From NCBI RefSeq assembly GCF_016714285.1, contig NZ_JADJNN010000038.1, positions 372,001 through 436,000 of the forward strand: a stretch of 64,000 nt of DNA, in the 5' to 3' direction. The DNA is from Nannocystis sp. (lineage in GTDB: Bacteria; Myxococcota_A; Polyangia; Nannocystales; Nannocystaceae). The notes under the pieces were generated by a model. It worked only from the letters and a program-made list of their open reading frames with translations. It had not been told where the DNA came from and did no database searches. Of the stretch, positions 26,185 through 34,225 are shown piece after piece. The position numbers and the translations under genes were made by a program. Within the stretch, counting starts at the first letter, position 1. Each line of letters starts with the position of its first letter.

Positions 26185-26700
26185 ATGTCGAGAAAACTCT
26201 TTGTTGGTGGTCTGAGCTGGAACACGACGGATGATGGCCTGAAGGAGGCTTTCTCTCGGTTCGGCGCGGTGACAGAGGCCAAGGTCGTGACTGACCGCGA
26301 GACCGGTCGTTCCCGTGGATTCGGGTTCGTGACCTACCAGGAGGCCACAGACGGCGCCGCGGCCCAGCAAGCGATGGACGGCGCGTCGCTCGACGGCCGT
26401 GCGATCCGCGTCAATGCGGCTGAGGACAAGCCCCGCGGAGCCGGTGGCGGCGGCGGTGGTGGCGGCGGCGGCGGTCGTGGCTTCGGCGGCGGCGGCGGTG
26501 GCGGTGGCGGCGGTGGTCCCCGCGGCGGCGGTGGCGGTGGCGGCGGTTTCCGTGACCGCGACTCCGGCTTCGGCGGTGGCGGTGGCGGTGGACGTGGTGG
26601 TCGCGGCGGTGGCGGCGGCTACGACGACTTCGAGGGCGGCGGCGGCGGTCGCGGTGGTCGCGGCGGCGGCGGTGGCCGTGGCGGTCGCGGGCGCGGCTGA
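26185..26700 (+). CDS. RRM-domain RNA-binding protein with Gly-rich tail
   Basis: 171 residues. One RNA recognition motif occupies residues 1-80, with RNP2 (KLFVGGLS) and RNP1 (RGFGFVTY) intact and the usual alpha/beta order (DDGLKEAFSRFGAVTEAKVV). The rest is almost entirely Gly with Arg, Phe and Asp (RGG-like). The layout matches the glycine-rich cold-induced RNA-binding proteins of cyanobacteria and plants. AGGA sits directly before the ATG. A strong intrinsic terminator follows 23 bp after the stop. Likely an RNA chaperone or post-transcriptional regulator in the cytoplasm, often cold-induced in the family; the regulation here is not shown. Confidence 0.93.
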   Translation: MSRKLFVGGLSWNTTDDGLKEAFSRFGAVTEAKVVTDRETGRSRGFGFVTYQEATDGAAAQQAMDGASLDGRAIRVNAAEDKPRGAGGGGGGGGGGGRGFGGGGGGGGGGGPRGGGGGGGGFRDRDSGFGGGGGGGRGGRGGGGGYDDFEGGGGGRGGRGGGGGRGGRGRG

Positions 26701-26722
26701 GCTGCCCGCTCGATCAACAAGG

Positions 26723-26750
26723 ACCCGGTCGAGATGGCCGGGTTTTTTTT
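26723..26750 (+). terminator. rho-independent terminator after the RRM gene
   Basis: A 6-bp stem ACCCGG/CCGGGT (26723-26728 and 26738-26743) with a 9-base loop is followed by eight T residues. It is the only textbook intrinsic terminator in the window. Confidence 0.9.
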
Positions 26751-26874
26751 GCCTGCTCCTCGGCGAGGGAGCTGGCGAGCCGCTGCTGGCTCGGTGAGGG
26801 AGCTGGCTGCTGGCTCGGTGAGCTGGCGAGATGAGCGAGCTGCTGGTGTGCTCTCGCTGCTCCGTGGAATTGAG

Positions 26875-26908
26875 AAGAGACGCCGTCCCGGGCGGGAGGG
26901 CGTCTCTT
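26875..26908 (-). terminator. hairpin terminator of the rplM-rpsI operon
   Basis: Perfect 10-bp arms AAGAGACGCC and GGCGTCTCTT with a 14-base loop, 27 bp beyond the rpsI stop on the minus strand. The following minus-strand bases are only moderately T-rich. The 26751-26874 stretch before it contains degenerate GAGCTGGC-type repeats and no gene. Confidence 0.7.
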
Positions 26909-26935
26909 GGGCGTCTCCTTGTGGGAGGCCTCTGA

Positions 26936-27334
26936 CTAGCGCTTGCTGAACTGGAAGCGGGCGCGGGCGCCTGCGCGGCCGTACTTCTTGCGCTCGACCT
27001 TGCGGGAGTCGCGGGTGAGGTAACCGGAGCGCTTGAGGCTGTCGCGGTAGTCGCCGGCGATGCGGAGGAGGGCGCGGGCGATGCCGAGGCGGACGGCGCC
27101 GGCCTGGCCGGACAGGCCGCCGCCCTTGCAGGTGGCCCACACGTCGTACTTCTCGCGGGTGCCGGTCGCGTTGAGCGGCTGCTCGATCAACTTCATGTTG
27201 GTCGGCCTGGCCAGGTAGGCGTCGGCGTCGCGGTTGTTGATGATGATCTTGCCCTCACCCGGGAACAGCCAGACGCGGGCGATCGCGCACTTGCGGCGGC
27301 CGGTGGCGTAAAACTTCATGGTATCGGTGGCCAT
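26936..27334 (-). CDS. rpsI: 30S ribosomal protein S9
   Basis: 132 residues, normal length. It begins MATDTMKFYATGRRKCAIAR (family signature near the N-terminus), contains GGGLSGQAGAVRLGIARAL, and ends with the conserved ARARFQFSKR tail that reaches the P-site tRNA in the 30S subunit. It is 16 bp downstream of rplM, the universal gene order, so the two form one operon. A hairpin terminator follows. Confidence 0.98.
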   Translation of the reverse strand: MATDTMKFYATGRRKCAIARVWLFPGEGKIIINNRDADAYLARPTNMKLIEQPLNATGTREKYDVWATCKGGGLSGQAGAVRLGIARALLRIAGDYRDSLKRSGYLTRDSRKVERKKYGRAGARARFQFSKR

Positions 27335-27350
27335 TGCGTAATCCGGGGAC

Positions 27351-27785
27351 TCAGTAGGCGAGCGTGTGGGGCTTGGGCTGCTGGGCGCTGTGCGGGTGTT
27401 CGCCGCCGGCGTAGACCTTGAGCTTGCTGTACGTGTGGCGGCCCAGCGGGGAGCGGGGGAGCATGCGGCGCACGGCGATCATGATCAGCTCTTCGGGCTT
27501 CTTGGCCAGCATGTTGCGGGCGGTGCAGGACTTGAGTCCGCCCGGGAAGCCGGAGTTGAAGCGGTAGAGCTTGTCGTCCAGCTTCGTGCCGGTCAGCACG
27601 ACCTTCTCCGCGTTGATGCAGACGACGAAGTCGCCGACATCCATGTGCGGAGTGAAGGTGGGCTTGTGCTTGCCACGAAGGATGTTGGCGATCTGGCTCG
27701 CTGCGCGGCCGACCGTCAGACCGTTGAGGTCGACGAGCAGCCAGTCACGACGAATATCTGCGGGGTTGGGGTAGTGGGTACCCAT
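27351..27785 (-). CDS. rplM: 50S ribosomal protein L13
   Basis: 144 residues from the ATG at 27785 (MGTHYPNPADIRRDWLLVDL); longer in-frame starts upstream add a basic, non-homologous extension. Signature blocks: GLTVGRAASQIANILRGKHK, HMDVGDFVVCINAEKV, AVRRMLPRSPLGRHTYSKLK and the C-terminal VYAGGEHPHSAQQP. It is part of the 50S subunit and first gene of the rplM-rpsI operon. The 257-bp gap up to the regulator at 28043 should contain promoters for both directions; I see no clear box. Confidence 0.97.
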   Translation of the reverse strand: MGTHYPNPADIRRDWLLVDLNGLTVGRAASQIANILRGKHKPTFTPHMDVGDFVVCINAEKVVLTGTKLDDKLYRFNSGFPGGLKSCTARNMLAKKPEELIMIAVRRMLPRSPLGRHTYSKLKVYAGGEHPHSAQQPKPHTLAY

Positions 27786-28042
27786 GGGAAGCGGATGGAT
27801 ACGCGAGCGATTCGGGGCTGTCAAGCGGCGGGCATGAGGCGCTGGCGCGGGCTGAGGGTGGGTTTGCTGGCGAAGGGGTGCCAGGTGGGCCAAGTGGGCC
27901 AGGTGTGTGAGCGAGGACGCGGGCGAGCGATCTCCTGGGAAGGGGGTGGTGCGGGTGTTGCTGAGGGCCCGGCGCCGAGTGGGCAGGAGGGTTGCCAGGC
28001 GGGCTGCTGGGAGCTCGGGAAGGGTGCCATACTGGGGCCGAC

Positions 28043-28963
28043 GTGACCGCCCCCGGCGTCAAGATCCTCATCGCCGATGACTCGAGCAGCGACCGCGCGG
28101 CGGCTCGCGGCTTCCTCAGCGAGGCTGGGTACAGCGTGGTCGAGGCCAGCGACGGGCAGCAGGTGCTCGACGTGTTTCAGCGCGAGCGGCCGGCCCTGGT
28201 CATGCTCGACGTGGTGATGCCGAAGATCGGCGGGCTCGAGGTGTGCAGGATCTTGAAGGCCAAGGCGAGCGGCTACCTGCCGGTGTTGATGGTCAGCACC
28301 CGCAACTCGGTCAACGCCCGGGTCGAGGGGTTGCGCAGCGGGGCCGACGACTACCTCGGCAAGCCGTACAACGGCGAGGAGCTGTGCGCGCGGGTCGAGG
28401 TGCTGCTGCGGACGCGGGCGGCCTTCGATGAGCGCGGCGAGGGTGTGAGCGAGGCCCAGGCGGAGGCCGCCCGGGTGCCGCCGACCCCCGAGGCGCAGCG
28501 GCGGCGGATGCAGGAGGAGTTCGAGCGGGCCGAGCGCTACAGCGATCCGCTGGCGTGCCTGCGGATCGCGGTGGATGGGGCGGACGAGCGGGCGACCGAG
28601 CTGACGCCGACGCTGCGGGCCGTGATCGAGGCGCAGGTGCGGAAGATCGACCTGGTGATGCGGACCGACGAGCGCGGCTTCCTGCTGATGTTGCCCAACA
28701 CCCACTTCCCGGGGGCCTTGACGGTGGCGGAGCGGATCTCCCGCGAGACCCGCAAGTCGCAGCGCGGCGTGGCCGGTGGGGACGGGGCGGTGACTGGCTT
28801 CACGGTGTCGATCGGGGTGTCCTTCTTCCCCAACAAGGACACGACCACGTTGCAGGACATGCTCGACCTGGTCGACGCGGCGCTCGAACGGGCCCGGCAT
28901 GAGCAGGGCGGGAAGATCTGCCTGTTTCAGCACCAGGGCTACCTGTACGCGCCCGAGGACTGA
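28043..28963 (+). CDS. response regulator with degenerate GGDEF domain
   Basis: 306 residues from GTG 28043. Residues ~5-120 are a receiver domain: ILIADDSSSDR with the acidic pocket, the phosphorylation Asp in VMLDVVMP (~54), and the switch Lys in LGKPY (~105). A helical linker follows (~125-165). The C-terminal ~130 residues fold like a GGDEF domain (TGFTVSIGVSFFPNKDTTTL, then LVDAALERARHEQGGKICLF), but the signature itself reads RTDERGF instead of R-GGDEF-x. Cyclic-di-GMP synthesis is therefore unlikely; a signal-binding or protein-interaction role is more plausible. One-base overlap with nadK. Confidence 0.85.
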   Translation: MTAPGVKILIADDSSSDRAAARGFLSEAGYSVVEASDGQQVLDVFQRERPALVMLDVVMPKIGGLEVCRILKAKASGYLPVLMVSTRNSVNARVEGLRSGADDYLGKPYNGEELCARVEVLLRTRAAFDERGEGVSEAQAEAARVPPTPEAQRRRMQEEFERAERYSDPLACLRIAVDGADERATELTPTLRAVIEAQVRKIDLVMRTDERGFLLMLPNTHFPGALTVAERISRETRKSQRGVAGGDGAVTGFTVSIGVSFFPNKDTTTLQDMLDLVDAALERARHEQGGKICLFQHQGYLYAPED

Positions 28964-29844
28964 TGCTGCGCCGAACCGCGATCCCACCGGTGCGCTCTGT
29001 GCTGATCTATCCGCGGGAGGACGGGCACGCGCGCACGACCCTGCTCGACGCGGTCGAGTACCTGCGCGCGCAGGGGGTCACGGTGGTGGTGCCGTCGGAG
29101 GTCGACAAGGTCGAGGGCGCGGACGGGGTGGCCGCGCAGTCGCTCCGCGATGTCGACCTGATCATCGCTCTGGGCGGCGACGGGACGCTGCTGCGGGCCA
29201 GCCGCTGGGCGGCGCGGGCGGGCATCCCGGTGCTCGGCATCAACCTCGGGGAGCTCGGCTTCCTCACCGCGTATCACCGCGACGAGGCCCGGGTCGCGCT
29301 GGCGGCGGCGGTCCGCGGCGAGCTGGCCTGGGAGCCGCGCCTGCGCATGCGCGTGGAGGTGCGCCGCGGTGACGAGCTGCTGGCCAGCGAGACGGCGTGC
29401 AACGACGCGTACATCAAGCACGGCGACGTGCCGCGCCTGCTGCTGCTGGCCACCGAGGTGTCGGGCACGCACATGGCGACGTACAAGGCGGACGGGCTGA
29501 TCGTCAGCACGCCGATGGGCTCGACGGCCTACAACCTGGCCGCGGGCGGGCCGATCGTGGCCCCGGGGACGCAGTGCCTGACGATCACGCCGATCTGCCC
29601 GCACAGCCTGACGCACCGGCCGGTGGTGGTGCCGGGTGACTCGGAGATCCGGATCACCTACGCCGGGCCGAACGACATCAGCGCGGCGTTCCTGACGGTC
29701 GACGGCCAGCGCAGCGTGGAGCTCAAGCTCGGCGACCTGGTGGTCGCCACGGTGGCGAGCGAGCCGCTGCAGCTGTGCCCGCCGGGGGTCAGCGTGTTCA
29801 AGGTGCTGGCGACCAAGCTCGGGTGGAACAGCGGCTCGGCGTAG
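28963..29844 (+). CDS. nadK: NAD kinase
   Basis: 293 residues. The family signatures are all present: LIIALGGDGTLLRASRWA (GGDGT, ATP/NAD binding), GINLGELGFLT, ACNDAYIKHG, and DGLIVSTPMGSTAYNLAAGG followed by GPIVAP. The enzyme phosphorylates NAD+ to NADP+ in the cytoplasm. The ATG overlaps the TGA of the response regulator by one base, so both are probably translated from one message; recN lies downstream, the order seen in many bacteria. Confidence 0.96.
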   Translation: MLRRTAIPPVRSVLIYPREDGHARTTLLDAVEYLRAQGVTVVVPSEVDKVEGADGVAAQSLRDVDLIIALGGDGTLLRASRWAARAGIPVLGINLGELGFLTAYHRDEARVALAAAVRGELAWEPRLRMRVEVRRGDELLASETACNDAYIKHGDVPRLLLLATEVSGTHMATYKADGLIVSTPMGSTAYNLAAGGPIVAPGTQCLTITPICPHSLTHRPVVVPGDSEIRITYAGPNDISAAFLTVDGQRSVELKLGDLVVATVASEPLQLCPPGVSVFKVLATKLGWNSGSA

Positions 29845-29935
29845 CGGCTCTGGCTACCAGGCGAGGTTGCGGTCGATTAACTCCGCCGACTGGCCCCACT
29901 GGCGTAGCAGCGCTGGCTACCAGGCGAGGTTGCGG
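29838..29935. repeat. 35-bp direct repeat copying the 3' end of the small minus-strand gene
   Basis: Copies at 29838-29872 and 29901-29935 (63 bp apart) differ at two or three positions. The second copy contains the last codons (RRNLAW, stop) of the 98-residue gene; the first overlaps the nadK stop. Confidence 0.8.
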
Positions 29936-30213
29936 CGGGGGAAGAGGATGCGGTCGTGGTCGTCCTTGGCGGCGATCCAGTAGCCGCCCTCGCCCTCGTA
30001 GACGCCGACGATCGGGACGCCGAGCGGCTTGCTGTCGAGGAAGAGCTGGGCCTCGGGGCTGCGCGAGATGTCGGTGAGGCCGTCGACGCGGGCGGTGCGG
30101 CTCACGGGGTCCCAGGCCTCGCCGAGGACGCGGGCCTCGTCGGTGGCGTAGCGGGCGCTGTGCTTGCGGGGGAGGTCCTGGAGCTTCGGGAGGGGGGTCG
30201 CGGCTTCGGACAT
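29917..30213 (-). CDS. small conserved-looking hypothetical protein
   Basis: 98 residues from the ATG at 30213 (MSEAATPLPKLQDLPRKHSA). The rest is strand-rich: DEARVLGEAWDPVSRTARVD, PEAQLFLDSKPLGVPIVGVY, GYWIAAKDDHDRILFPRRNL. No signal, no membrane segment and no cysteines. It sits between convergent nadK and divergent recN. Family not recognised. Its final 6 codons fall in a direct repeat. Confidence 0.65.
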   Translation of the reverse strand: MSEAATPLPKLQDLPRKHSARYATDEARVLGEAWDPVSRTARVDGLTDISRSPEAQLFLDSKPLGVPIVGVYEGEGGYWIAAKDDHDRILFPRRNLAW

Positions 30214-30415
30214 GATTTTCAGGGGACCACGGGGCGCGGCGGGGGTCAAGGCGGGGCGAGGGCAGGTATTCGCGGCGGCTAGGCGCCCGCGGCGGGTCCG
30301 GTCGGATGCCACTCGCTGGTGTGGCTGCGGAGCCGCAGGGGTCCGCGTGCTCTGGTCCAGAGCATGCGGGGGAGACGGGGGCGCGGGGCTGGGATGGTTG
30401 TGCTACAGGGGGTCC

Positions 30416-32158
30416 GTGCTCAGTTATCTGCACATCCGGGGTCTCGCCCTGCTCGACGACGTGGCGCTCGAGCTGGGGCGGGGGATGAACGTGCTCACCG
30501 GCGAGACGGGGGCGGGGAAGTCGATCATCGTCGACGCGCTGGCGCTGCTGCGTGGGGCTAGGGGGCGTTCGGAGCTGGTGCGGCAGGGGGCCGAGTCGGC
30601 GCGGGTGGAGGCGCAGTTCGAGCTCGACGGGCCGGCGCAGGGGCGGGTCGCGCCGATGCTGTGTGAGCTCGGGATCGAGGGGGGGGCGGGTGAGGGATTG
30701 GTGCTCGAGCGGGTTGTCGGTCGTTCGGGGCGGGGTCGTTCGGTGGTGCAGTCGATCCTCACCACCCAGGGGGTGCTCGAGCGGGTCGGCGAGCAGCTGA
30801 TCGACATCTGCAGTCAGCACGAGCACCACTCGCTGACCCACGTGGCGCGCCACCTCGACCTGCTCGACGCGTTCGCGGGGCTCGACGCCGAGGCCCTGCG
30901 CTACGGCGTGGGCTATCAGAAGTGGCAGGCGGCGCTGGCGGCCGAGGCCGATCTGCGGCGGCGGGCGGCCGAGGGGGCGGCCCGGGCCGAGTTCCTGCGC
31001 TACCAGATCGAGGAGATCGAGCGGCTCGACCCGCAGCCGGGGGAGCTCGCGGGGCTGCGGGCGCGGGTCACCCTGCTGCGCGACGGGCAGCGCTGGGCGG
31101 CCTTCGCTCGCCAGGCCCACGACGCGCTCTACGAGGCCGACGACGCGATCGCGGGGCGGCTGGCGGCGCTGCTCGACGAGGCCCGTCGCGGGGCCGAGAG
31201 CTCGGCGCTGCTGGCCGAGATCCAGGAGCAGCTTGCGGCCGCGCAGATGGCCTGCGAGGAGGCGGCCTCGGCGGCGTCGCGCTTCGCCAATGAGCTGTCC
31301 TTTGAGCCAGGTGAGCTCGAGCTGGCGGAGGAGCGGGCGCACGAGCTCGAGGGGCTGCGGCGCAAGCACGGCGGCGAGCTCGACGAGCTGCAAGGCAAGC
31401 TCTTGGCGATGCGGGTCGAGCTCGGGGAGCTGGAGAACGCGGACTTTCACCTGGCGGCGCTGGCCGAGCGGGTGCGCGAGCTGCATGCCAGCTGCGCGGC
31501 CCAGGCGGAGAAGCTGCATGTGCGGCGGGTGGAGGCGGCGACCGGGCTGGCGCGGGCGGTGGAGGCGGAGCTGGCGGCGCTGCACATTCCGCGGGCGCGG
31601 CTGGAGGCGCGGGTCGAGCTGCTGGCGGGCGAGCAGGCCAGCCAGCAATTGGGGCCGCGGGGTGCGGACCGGGTGGAGTTCTTGTTCACGGCGAACCCGG
31701 GCGAGCCGCTGGCGCCGCTGACGAAGGTCGCGTCGGGCGGCGAGCTGTCGCGGGTGTTGTTGGCGGTGAAGGGCGTGCTGGCGACCGGGGACCACGTGAC
31801 CACCTACGTGTTCGATGAGGTCGACGCGGGGGTCGGCGGTGCGGTGGCGGAGGCGATCGGTCGCCGCCTGTACGCGGCGTCGCAGCGGCGGCAGGTGCTG
31901 TGCATCACCCACCTGCCGCAGATCGCCGCTTTCGCGGACGCCCACTTCCGGGTCGAGAAGCACACCAAGGATGGGCGGACGATCACCCGCGTGGTGCGGC
32001 TCGACGAGGCGGCGCGGGTCGAGGAGATCGCGCGCATGCTCGGGGGCTCGCGGGTCTCGGGCACGGCGAGGGAGCACGCGAGTCAGCTGGTCGCCGAGGC
32101 CCATCGCGCGGCCCGCAAGGCCGGGGCGAAGAAGGGGCGCGCGGTGGTCCGGCCGTAG
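30416..32158 (+). CDS. recN: DNA repair protein RecN
   Basis: 580 residues from GTG 30416 (reads MLSYLHIRGLALLDDVALEL). It is an SMC-like ATPase: Walker A GETGAGKSIIVDALALL at ~30, the typical ICSQHEHHSL (~138), coiled-coil arms ~160-390, the ABC signature VASGGELSRVLLAVK (~440), Walker B YVFDEVDAGVGG (~465) and CITHLPQIAAFAD. It acts in repair of double-strand breaks. Length is normal. A palindrome copy (31293-31312) lies in the coiled-coil region and is read as ELSFEPGELEL, inserted where length is tolerated. Confidence 0.97.
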   Translation: MLSYLHIRGLALLDDVALELGRGMNVLTGETGAGKSIIVDALALLRGARGRSELVRQGAESARVEAQFELDGPAQGRVAPMLCELGIEGGAGEGLVLERVVGRSGRGRSVVQSILTTQGVLERVGEQLIDICSQHEHHSLTHVARHLDLLDAFAGLDAEALRYGVGYQKWQAALAAEADLRRRAAEGAARAEFLRYQIEEIERLDPQPGELAGLRARVTLLRDGQRWAAFARQAHDALYEADDAIAGRLAALLDEARRGAESSALLAEIQEQLAAAQMACEEAASAASRFANELSFEPGELELAEERAHELEGLRRKHGGELDELQGKLLAMRVELGELENADFHLAALAERVRELHASCAAQAEKLHVRRVEAATGLARAVEAELAALHIPRARLEARVELLAGEQASQQLGPRGADRVEFLFTANPGEPLAPLTKVASGGELSRVLLAVKGVLATGDHVTTYVFDEVDAGVGGAVAEAIGRRLYAASQRRQVLCITHLPQIAAFADAHFRVEKHTKDGRTITRVVRLDEAARVEEIARMLGGSRVSGTAREHASQLVAEAHRAARKAGAKKGRAVVRP

Positions 32159-33336
32159 TCAGAAGCGGAAGCGCAGGTTGACGCTGAGGTTCCAGAACCG
32201 CGGCAGGCCGCCCTTCAGGGTGCCGTGGTCGCTGTTGAAGCCGGCGGCGGTGCTCTCGAGCGCCTGCAGCGGGGCGACGGCGTTGAGCAACGGGTGGCGG
32301 ATGCCGCCGACGACGAAGGCGCTGAGCACGTAGCTGAACTCGCCGACGATCGCGATGTTGCGGTGGACGTACGCGCCGCCGCCGACGCGCAGCGGGGCGC
32401 TGACGCCGTGGAAGGTGAGGCGGAGGTCGCCGCTGGCGGTCGTGTAGCGGTTGCGCCACAGCTGGTAGTGGATGTCGGCGCCGATGTAGGCGATGCCGCG
32501 GCCCTTGCGGATGAAGTGCACACGCAGGGAGGGGCCGACGTTGAAGGCGCGGGAGCTGGCGGTCTGGACGGTGAGGCTCGAGAGGTCGATGGCCAGCGCC
32601 GGCACGCCCTGCTCCTTGGCGATCGCGGCCTCGACCTTCGCCGGGTCGAGGTCGTAGAGGGTCATGGCGTTCTCGCCGGTGACGCCGCGCGGGCGCAGGG
32701 TGTTCCAGCCGGCGGCGAGGCCGACCTCGAGGATGCCCCAGATGTTGCCGCCGACGAAGCCGCCGAGGCGCAGGCCGGGCGCGGCGTCGTGGCCCGAGCT
32801 GCTGCTGCAGAAGCGGCGGGTGCAGCCGCCGGTGCCGACCTGGAGGTCGAGGATGAAGCCGGCGTGGCGCCAGCGCTTGGGGTCGTCGCGCGGGGCGGGG
32901 CTGTCTGATGGGACAGGTTTGGCTTGGCTGTCCGAGGGGACAGGTTTGGTGGGGCTGTCCGATGGGACAGGTGAGGTTGGGGCTGGGGTTGGAGCCGGGA
33001 GATCGGAGGGACGGGCGTGGTGGGTGGCGGTGCGGGTGGCGGTTCGAGCTCAGGGCCGGGGTCGGCGGGCGGGAGCTCGGGAAGCAGAGTCCGGGGTTCG
33101 GCGGGCTCTTCGGCGGGCGGGCTGTCGGGCGGTGGGGGCTCTTCGGCGGGCGGGCTGGTGGGCGGCGGGGGCTCTTCGGCGGGCGGGCTGTCGGGAGGCG
33201 CTGTTGGGGGCCCCACGTCGGGGTCGTCGGGGCGGGGGAGGGGGGGCGTCTGGGCCGCGGTGCTCCCGGTCACGAGCGCAGGGACGGCGAGCGCCAGGCC
33301 GATGAGGGAGCGCGCGAGGCGACGACGGAGATGCAC
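32159..33336 (-). CDS. secreted outer-membrane-type protein with Pro-rich linker (apparent frame shift)
   Basis: The N-terminus from the ATG at 33336 is a signal peptide (MHLRRRLARSLIGLALAVPA) followed by a Pro/Glu linker (SPPAEEPPPP repeats). That frame degenerates after about 33010. A different frame then gives PAPTPAPTSPVPSD, repeated PVPSDS units, and a sensible C-terminal domain: HAGFILDLQVGTGGCTRRFC, GLRLGGFVGGNIWGILEVGL, LRVHFIRKGRGIAYIGADIH, ending WNLSVNLRFRF like an outer-membrane beta-barrel strand. Adding one G to the GGG run at 33008-33010 joins the two frames perfectly. Intact product ~390 residues; function unknown. Confidence 0.65.
32899..32972 (-). repeat. three tandem palindromes, 27-bp period
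   Basis: Copies at 32899-32918, 32926-32945 and 32953-32972, each GGCTGTC-x-GA-x-GGGACAGGT. They encode the PVPSDS units of the linker in the corrected frame, or LS-x-x-TA units in the other frame. Confidence 0.85.
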
Positions 33337-33516
33337 GTTAAGTGCTGAGTGTCGTCAGCCGCGACAAAGTTACAGTTCGCGCGGCCAGGATTCGTGGGTT
33401 GCGGCGATCGGGCGATCGGCGTGTGGGTGCAGCGGTCACCGCCTGGGCCCGGAGCTGGGCTGGCCGCGAGATCGACGAGACGCGCCCCGTCCCCCCCCAC
33501 GTTGTGCCAGGCATGG

Positions 33517-34068
33517 TCAGCGGGCGAGCCACTCGTCGCCGAGGATCGCGTAGACGATGTCGTCGCACCAGGCGCCCTTGAACCACACGGAGCGGCGGAA
33601 GTGGGCCTCGCGGCGCAGGCCGAGGCGCTCGCAGAGGGCGATGGAGGCGAGGTTGTCGACGTCGATCGAGGCGCTGACGCGGTGCATGCCCAGCTCGCGG
33701 AAGGCGAGGTCGAGGACGGCGCGCACGGCCTCGCTGGCGAAGCCCTGACGCTGGTGGGCGCGACCGAGGGTGTAGCCGAGCTCGCCCAGGCGGGGGTCGT
33801 CGCAGGTCTTGAGGCCGCAGTCGCCGAGCAGGACCGCGTCGCTGCGGCGCTCGATGGCCCACTGAAACCACGCGCCGGCGGTGCCGGGTCGCTGACCGGC
33901 GAGGTTGTGGATCAGGGCGTCGGCGTCGGCCTCGCTGTAGCGCTGCCACGACTGGTGACGCGCGACCTCGGGGTCGTCGCGCAGGCGGGCCAGCGGGCGG
34001 GCGTCGGCGAGGAGGAGCGGGCGCAGGCGCAGGCGTGGGGTCGAGAGTTCGCGCGAGTCGGGCTGCAC
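33517..34068 (-). CDS. GNAT-family N-acetyltransferase (RimJ/RimL type)
   Basis: 183 residues from GTG 34068, the only start codon in range in this frame. The opening ELSTPRLRLRPLLLADARPL is typical of RimJ/RimL-type acetyltransferases. GELGYTLGRAHQRQGFASEA is the acetyl-CoA-binding motif A, and VDNLASIALCERLGLRREAH the motif B region. Members acetylate N-termini of ribosomal proteins or small amines with acetyl-CoA in the cytoplasm; the substrate is not predictable. Divergent from the MATE gene, 157 bp apart. Confidence 0.9.
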   Translation of the reverse strand: MQPDSRELSTPRLRLRPLLLADARPLARLRDDPEVARHQSWQRYSEADADALIHNLAGQRPGTAGAWFQWAIERRSDAVLLGDCGLKTCDDPRLGELGYTLGRAHQRQGFASEAVRAVLDLAFRELGMHRVSASIDVDNLASIALCERLGLRREAHFRRSVWFKGAWCDDIVYAILGDEWLAR

Positions 34069-34225
34069 GCGGCGAGGATGCCACGCATGCGCTCGACCTC
34101 GTCGGCGAAGAACTCTGGGCGCGATGGGAGCCATCGGCGCCTCCGGACGCTGACGCGCGGGCCGTGTTAGCTCGCGCACGGGCCCGGCGTCGGCGGGGCG
34201 GCGGGGGCTTTGGTATGAGGCGCGG

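Noticed and set aside
26440..26695. GGC-rich repeat as a structural or fragile DNA element
   Set aside because: It is the Gly-rich tail of the RRM protein, in frame throughout, so no separate element is needed.
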